Below are positions 60,801 to 64,000 of a DNA stretch of 64,000 nucleotides, in pieces. A program made the translations under genes and the position numbers. The stretch is from NCBI GenBank assembly GCA_940671915.1, contig CALNVZ010000174.1, forward strand, positions 1,584,415 to 1,648,414. The letters run 5' to 3'. Within the stretch, counting starts at the first letter, position 1; every line of letters begins with the position of its first letter. The stretch comes from Paracentrotus lividus. Its lineage: Eukaryota; Echinodermata; Echinoidea; Camarodonta; Echinidae. The notes under the pieces were generated by a model, which had not been told where the DNA came from, did no database searches, and was given only the letters and a program-made list of their open reading frames with translations.

Positions 60801-63800
60801 CAAGCATGGTTCAGATAATTAGTTCCTCCTATTTTTTCTCCCATAAATATCTAAATTGTTTTCTACAAAACTCTGTGGCCACACATTTCTACAAAGGTAT
60901 GTCCTCATAATCAAAATGATATGGATAAGATCAAAGGAATCAATCCAACTTTATACAGAAATTTCAATATTTAGCTATAATGTATTCAACTTACATTTCT
61001 CAATGCAACATCCCAAGCACTTGACCAAATTAATATGATCGGGTAGCTTCCAAATCTGATTGACCGTCTCAAGAAGATCACCTACACCGTTGATACCTGT
61101 GATGAATTATAATAATTTGTAAAAAATGAAATTACATTTTTGGTGGTAATTCACATGTTTGTGTCATATCATAACTTTAACACAAAATACGATAGAGGGG
61201 AAAGGGGCGAGATCAAAGGTATATCCAAAATGGCTTTTTTTTTACAATTAAACAAACAAAATCATCGGCGGATCCAGGCTATTGAGATATTACTCTACAG
61301 TGAGCGAATAATGTGTTGCCCCACAGTATATCGTGCACCTGTGCTCCACCACCTGTTTTAATTACTCAACGGTAGGCCTATATTTATACTTCTTTACTCG
61401 ACTTATTGAAAATACAATGATTTGGGCTTCAACCTCAACATGAAAAAAGAATATATTTATGTGGTATTCACGCAAATGGAACATTGAATGAAAGTAAACA
61501 TACCTGACAAATCTCTAATGGCTGCCTGAATTTTCCTCTTCTCCTTTCCAGGCACTCCCCTTATTTCACCTTTCCAAACTTGTCCGAAAGGAGTGACACC
61601 AATTGGGCCGATCTGAGAGTAAAATCGGATGTTTCTTGGAGGAACTTTTGATCCAACCTGTTTCGCAGTTAATTCGCGATCCGTGGTTGTAATGGCCATT
61701 GGAAGTTCTTTTTAAGAAAACGTTTCATTTCAGGAATAAAAAATAGAAATGTAGTTAGTATTCACAAACGTAAATACGTGACATATTTTTCATTATACGT
61801 CTATTAGTACATGACTTGTGTAGAAAATTAGAAACGTCATATTATAGCCTGATAGCTATTCTGCAGTATATTTAGAGTTCATCAGTATAAAATGTTATGT
61901 TTGTATATACTTTAAGCGACTTCATTCATATATCTATTTTAAATTAAATTCTTATTTTTTCATTCAGTTATTTAGTCGGAAGCCGTTTCCTTTTTTCGAA
62001 GTAAACCTACACATCAAACTAGATTTTTGAACTATTTTGGATCATAGTGGGAAGAGTGAATTATAATCATGTTGGACAGTCTACAGTATGCATAATTAAA
62101 TATATGCATCAAATAATGCATGATTTGACTCGCAAAAGGGTCAAGCAATTCGAATCAAAGGGGACTTATTGTACTATGTAATGTATAAACCATTAAAAAG
62201 AATTATTGATCTTCAGAACGTTAGGAAAAATAGATCCAATAATCAAAACAATATTACCGAACCATATTCTCGATTTACACACATTTTTTAGGAAAGAGGT
62301 AGAATTACAAATTATTTCCGTCTTTTTGTTATGGAAGATTTCAGAGTATTGTTATGCCTATCGACTTCGTTAGTTGACGTATTTCGAGGGTGCAAAATAT
62401 ATAAGATCAAAATAATATTTACCATTGTCGTATGTTCCTCTTTCGCACGTTTCACCATTCCCAGTATTTTCACCTAACATACCATTCGTGCTGAATATAA
62501 AAAACAAAAAACAAAAAACAGATAAAAGCCACAAATAATCTACATATGAAAGGGGTAGTTAAACTACATATTACGTAACTCAATATTCAAATCCATATCT
62601 AAGGCCTATCTAAATTTCATAGAGGAATCCTGCATCCTACATGTCCCATAACAATGGCAACACTATATAGAATACATGTTTTACATCCCATGAAGCATTT
62701 TGTGCCCTAGTAAAGGTGCTATAACTTTCATTATTCCCTCTGCTCCTGCGGGTGGAATACCGGTTATTTAAAAACAAAAATATCTGCAATGGAGCAAATC
62801 CTGAAAGAGTGTGATTTTGAATGTATTAATCAATCTTAATTCTCTAGTTGAACCGGGTGGTTAACATTTTATGCCATCATTTTTGACAAATTTAAGTCCC
62901 TTACGATATACTGTGAAATACGTTTTGTTTACATTAAATTTTGATTGCTTTTGTTCATTTTCAATGAATGTATAATATTGTGTACAAACTTTAATTCATT
63001 AATAAAACCAGCTCTTCACTGGTATTCTTGTGTAAAATGTATACGAAGCTTTTTTATCCAGGGTTCAAATCTATAGCCAGATAATTATGATTACAGTAAT
63101 TTTGGTCATTGTGGTCGAAGCAAATGTCGTATCATCGAATCATATAACATTCAAAACCTGGGGAATCCTGAAGCCCTAGTCACATTAATACTCTCCGTCC
63201 GGCCTCCCACCTATCCGTATGTATCTGAGGCACACATAACTCAACGTATAAAGCGACTGTGTGACTGGTGCATTAGTTTCAGAAAGAGTTGTCGTATATC
63301 ACACATAAAGGGCATAATTAATTTTCAGTTTAGTTTATGAGGGAAATGACATGAATGAAAAATATTTACCAAGTGTGACACACTCCATGATTTCCTAAAA
63401 TAGAACAGAAAAGAAAATTATGTTAACCACATACATTTATTTTTTTAAACAATCCCCAACATTTCGTAGAACAATAATAGGACCAGACTCTTGACATCCG
63501 CGGTTTCCTGTTGATTTTAATTTTCAATAGGATGCAATATCAAAGATATGCAACAATAACTACTGTATGAGTACTGTACTAGCATGACTAGTATATTTAC
63601 AGCTTCAACAAATTCGGAATCAGAGGCGAAAGTTAACCACAGACAATTCTTCAGCCCACATTTTCAATGTTAAATTGCATCGTTCGGGTTTCAAAAGTTA
63701 AAAAAAAATTCAGCCCACATTTTCAATGTTAATTTGCATTGTACGTTTGGGTTTCAAAAATACCCAAAAAAAATTCAGCCCACATTTTGAATGTTACTTT

Positions 63801-63983
63801 TTATCGTTTGTATTTCACAGGTCGGATACTTGTACTCTTATTTCATTCTCTAACCTGCGTGTTGGTTTGCTCTTCTCCATCTGTGATAAAGATATCCTAA
63901 AGTGATGAGGAGAATGAAGATGATAACCCCGAAGGCAATGACCAGTGTTTTGTACAGAACTTCATCACAGTCACCTGCACTTG
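55377..63983 (-). CDS. Unit 2 FGFR-like receptor pseudokinase, membrane segment to stop (5' end outside window)
   Basis: Eleven exons read on the minus strand: 63855-63983, 63370-63394, 62423-62490, 61504-61707, 60995-61096, 60216-60406, 59485-59586, 58731-58836, 57520-57616, 56018-56117 and 55377-55442. They total 1190 nt and join in frame to a TAA stop, about 396 codons. Order: transmembrane helix, Cys-containing juxtamembrane, kinase fold, tail. Visible kinase landmarks are IGPIGVTPFGQVWKGE (loop), AAIR in place of VAIK, FIVYEY hinge, HGNLRASN in place of [29 protein letters not shown] and DCW. The beta3 Lys and HRD Asp are lost, so phosphotransfer is unlikely. The tail follows the FGFR pattern in position (YLSL where FGFR has YLDL). 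It converges on the + strand Ig gene, with 1.6 kb between the two stops. RTK-like identity is firm; kinship to FGFR in particular is inferred from motif order; the gene name is unknown. The signal peptide and Ig exons of this copy should lie beyond 64000. Confidence 0.88.
56018..56117 (-). CDS. Pseudokinase unit 2: alpha-H / alpha-I exon
   Basis: 100 nt, phase 2 to 0, reading LYNIITDCWKSEIRHRSKFS, then DIQNKIGWILEGSN. This matches the LY..M..CW...P..RP.F..I block. The Arg-Pro of the family is Arg-Ser here (HRS). It links the kinase fold to the short tail. Confidence 0.87.
56466..56622. mobile_element. LINE-like 3' end inserted in unit 2 only
   Basis: Unit 1 reads AGCGTACCTTAAATATGTAG (about 7727). 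Unit 2 has about 155 extra bases ending GGAGAATAAAACCAAACC and more ACCAA copies, a short tandem tail typical of non-LTR elements. Confidence 0.55.
57520..57616 (-). CDS. Pseudokinase unit 2: alpha-G exon
   Basis: 97 nt, phase 1 to 2, reading AQPYPGVSDDELKERI and then NGYKMRRPRHC. This is the PYPG...EL...G(Y/H)RM..P..C block that follows the WE..T.G motif in receptor tyrosine kinases. Donor is TTT|GTAAGT. Confidence 0.9.
57788..57828. repeat. (CA)n microsatellite
   Basis: CACACA run in the intron after the alpha-G exon of unit 2; unit 1 has a C run in the same place (9790). Confidence 0.95.
57940..58720. repeat. Purine-rich intron tract, unit 2
   Basis: Paralogue of 9910-10980 without the 243-bp insertion; includes (GAA)n at 58153-58180. 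Confidence 0.75.
58731..58836 (-). CDS. Pseudokinase unit 2: activation-segment end and alpha-F exon
   Basis: 106 nt, phase 0 to 1, reading [14 protein letters not shown] and then [18 protein letters not shown]. This is the APE and DVWS(Y/F)G signature of tyrosine kinases. HPRK from the preceding exon joins directly to [10 protein letters not shown], so the loop is several residues shorter than in FGFRs and has no tyrosine. Confidence 0.93.
59485..59586 (-). CDS. Pseudokinase unit 2: catalytic loop and DFG exon
   Basis: 102 nt, phase 0 to 0. IVHGNLRASNVLL replaces the usual xHRDLAARNVLV, so the catalytic-base Asp is Asn and the preceding Arg is Gly. CKIADYGL keeps the metal-binding Asp of DFG, with Tyr for Phe. 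The exon ends HPRK, and the activation loop passes straight to the next exon. Confidence 0.92.
60216..60406 (-). CDS. Pseudokinase unit 2: hinge and kinase-insert exon
   Basis: 191 nt, phase 1 to 0. FIVYEYIPYGTLLTYLQTN is the hinge and alpha-D. A basic insert follows (TTRSTYRVYANVRSIVRRVK), then DLLRFAWQIAKGMEFLSSHK, the alpha-E helix before the catalytic loop. The split kinase insert is in the place where FGFR/PDGFR-type receptors have one. Confidence 0.9.
60995..61096 (-). CDS. Pseudokinase unit 2: alpha-C / beta4 exon
   Basis: 102 nt, phase 1 to 1, reading INGVGDLLETVNQIWKLPDH then INLVKCLGCCIEK, the alpha-C helix and the N-[IL]-V-x-x-L-G strand of tyrosine kinases. A Glu (LLETV) lies near the alpha-C glutamate position, offset by one in an ungapped alignment with FGFR. 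The unit 1 copy has TGA at the Trp codon. Confidence 0.85.
61504..61707 (-). CDS. Pseudokinase unit 2: nucleotide-binding-loop and beta3 exon
   Basis: 204 nt, phase 1 to 1. It reads VPPRNIRFYSQIG then PIGVTPFGQVWKGEI, the position of the glycine-rich loop, and ends in KIQAAIRDLSG. The residue at the VAIK lysine position is Arg. Kinases normally need this Lys to hold ATP phosphates, so nucleotide binding is probably impaired. The loop has G-x-x-G-x-x-x-x-G rather than the usual G-x-G-x-x-G. Confidence 0.87.
62423..62490 (-). CDS. Pseudokinase unit 2: juxtamembrane exon
   Basis: 68 nt, phase 2 to 1, acceptor ATATTCAG and donor ATG|GTAAAT. It encodes a polar, Cys-containing stretch (TNGMLGENTGNGETC...) ending in TYDN, a possible juxtamembrane phosphotyrosine. 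In unit 1 the donor region has lost several bases. Confidence 0.8.
63370..63394 (-). CDS. Pseudokinase unit 2: 25-nt microexon
   Basis: Twenty-five nucleotides between TTTTAG and GTAAAT, phase 1 to 2, adding GNHGVCHT to the juxtamembrane segment. The same microexon is kept at 24986-25010 in unit 1. It is needed to keep the frame between the membrane and the next exon. Confidence 0.8.
63645..63820. repeat. Three ~60-bp tandem copies next to the membrane exon, unit 2
   Basis: Paralogue of 26551-26740; spacers between copies are A runs. Confidence 0.75.
63855..63983 (-). CDS. Pseudokinase unit 2: transmembrane exon
   Basis: 129 nt, phase 1 to 1, with acceptor CCTACAG and donor G|GTTAG. It encodes a short acidic stalk, a hydrophobic helix (LVIAFGVIIFILLITLGYLY) and a basic stop-transfer HRWRR. 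The paralogous exon at 26771-26899 differs by a handful of codons. Confidence 0.9.
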
Positions 63984-64000
63984 CTGTAGGTTGGAGGGAA

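Overview
The window is AT-rich, intron-rich animal DNA. It has spliced genes with GT-AG introns, many short non-coding repeats with TA target duplications, microsatellites and three runs of N (14656-14680, 34513-34612, 47377-47476). Small phase-1 immunoglobulin exons, an FGFR-like kinase body and the style of the repeats suggest a marine invertebrate deuterostome such as an echinoderm or hemichordate. That placement is a guess, because nothing here is diagnostic.

The core is a duplicated cassette of two convergent receptor genes. Unit 2 (47652-64000) has, on the + strand, an Ig-domain transmembrane protein whose tail carries YMAM, YVSP and YVNA motifs (seven exons, 47652-53772, 5' end not found). 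Tail to tail with it, on the - strand, is a receptor-tyrosine-kinase-like gene (eleven exons from the membrane segment to the stop, 63983-55377). The eleven kinase exons sum to 1190 nt and the seven Ig-gene exons to 1286 nt, and both join without a frame break. The kinase has VAIK->AAIR, HRD->HGN, DFG->DYG and a shortened activation loop without tyrosine, so it is predicted to be a pseudokinase. Its last exon encodes YLSL-x8-YTDI, which fits ITAM spacing and lies where FGFRs carry their YLDL PLC-gamma site.

Unit 1 (about 2030-29620) is a second copy of the same cassette. Only the last exon of the Ig gene is in view (2129-2437). All thirteen kinase-gene exons can be traced, including a signal-peptide exon and a single Ig exon that lie outside the window for unit 2. 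This copy is damaged: an 8-bp insertion, a 2-bp deletion, a TGG->TGA stop, a further frameshift in the Ig exon, a changed splice donor and DYG->EYG. It also carries many mobile-element insertions. For six of them the unit 2 paralogue shows the empty site, giving the ends and target duplications exactly (2559-3540, 8206-9090, 10324-10566, 11549-18335, 22361-22883, 25210-26497). A seventh (23510-24545) is less exact. The 11549-18335 insertion is a small TA-type element with an LTR retrotransposon nested in it, and it contains an unmerged assembly overlap at the 25-N gap.

Between the units lie a roughly 205-bp repeat array rich in CTCGCGCTTCGCGCTCGC (30120-33290), a 57-bp minisatellite (33571-33935), and a contig between two 100-N gaps (34613-47376). 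That contig has no recognisable gene and looks like unpolished long-read sequence, including a ragged ~32-bp tandem repeat at 39277-39880. The left edge (1-1665) is an inverted-repeat-bounded element.

Functional reading (inference): the cassette pairs an Ig receptor carrying PI3K- and Grb2-type docking motifs with a catalytically dead FGFR-like receptor carrying an ITAM-like tail. Unit 2 is kept intact, while unit 1 is decaying under transposon load.
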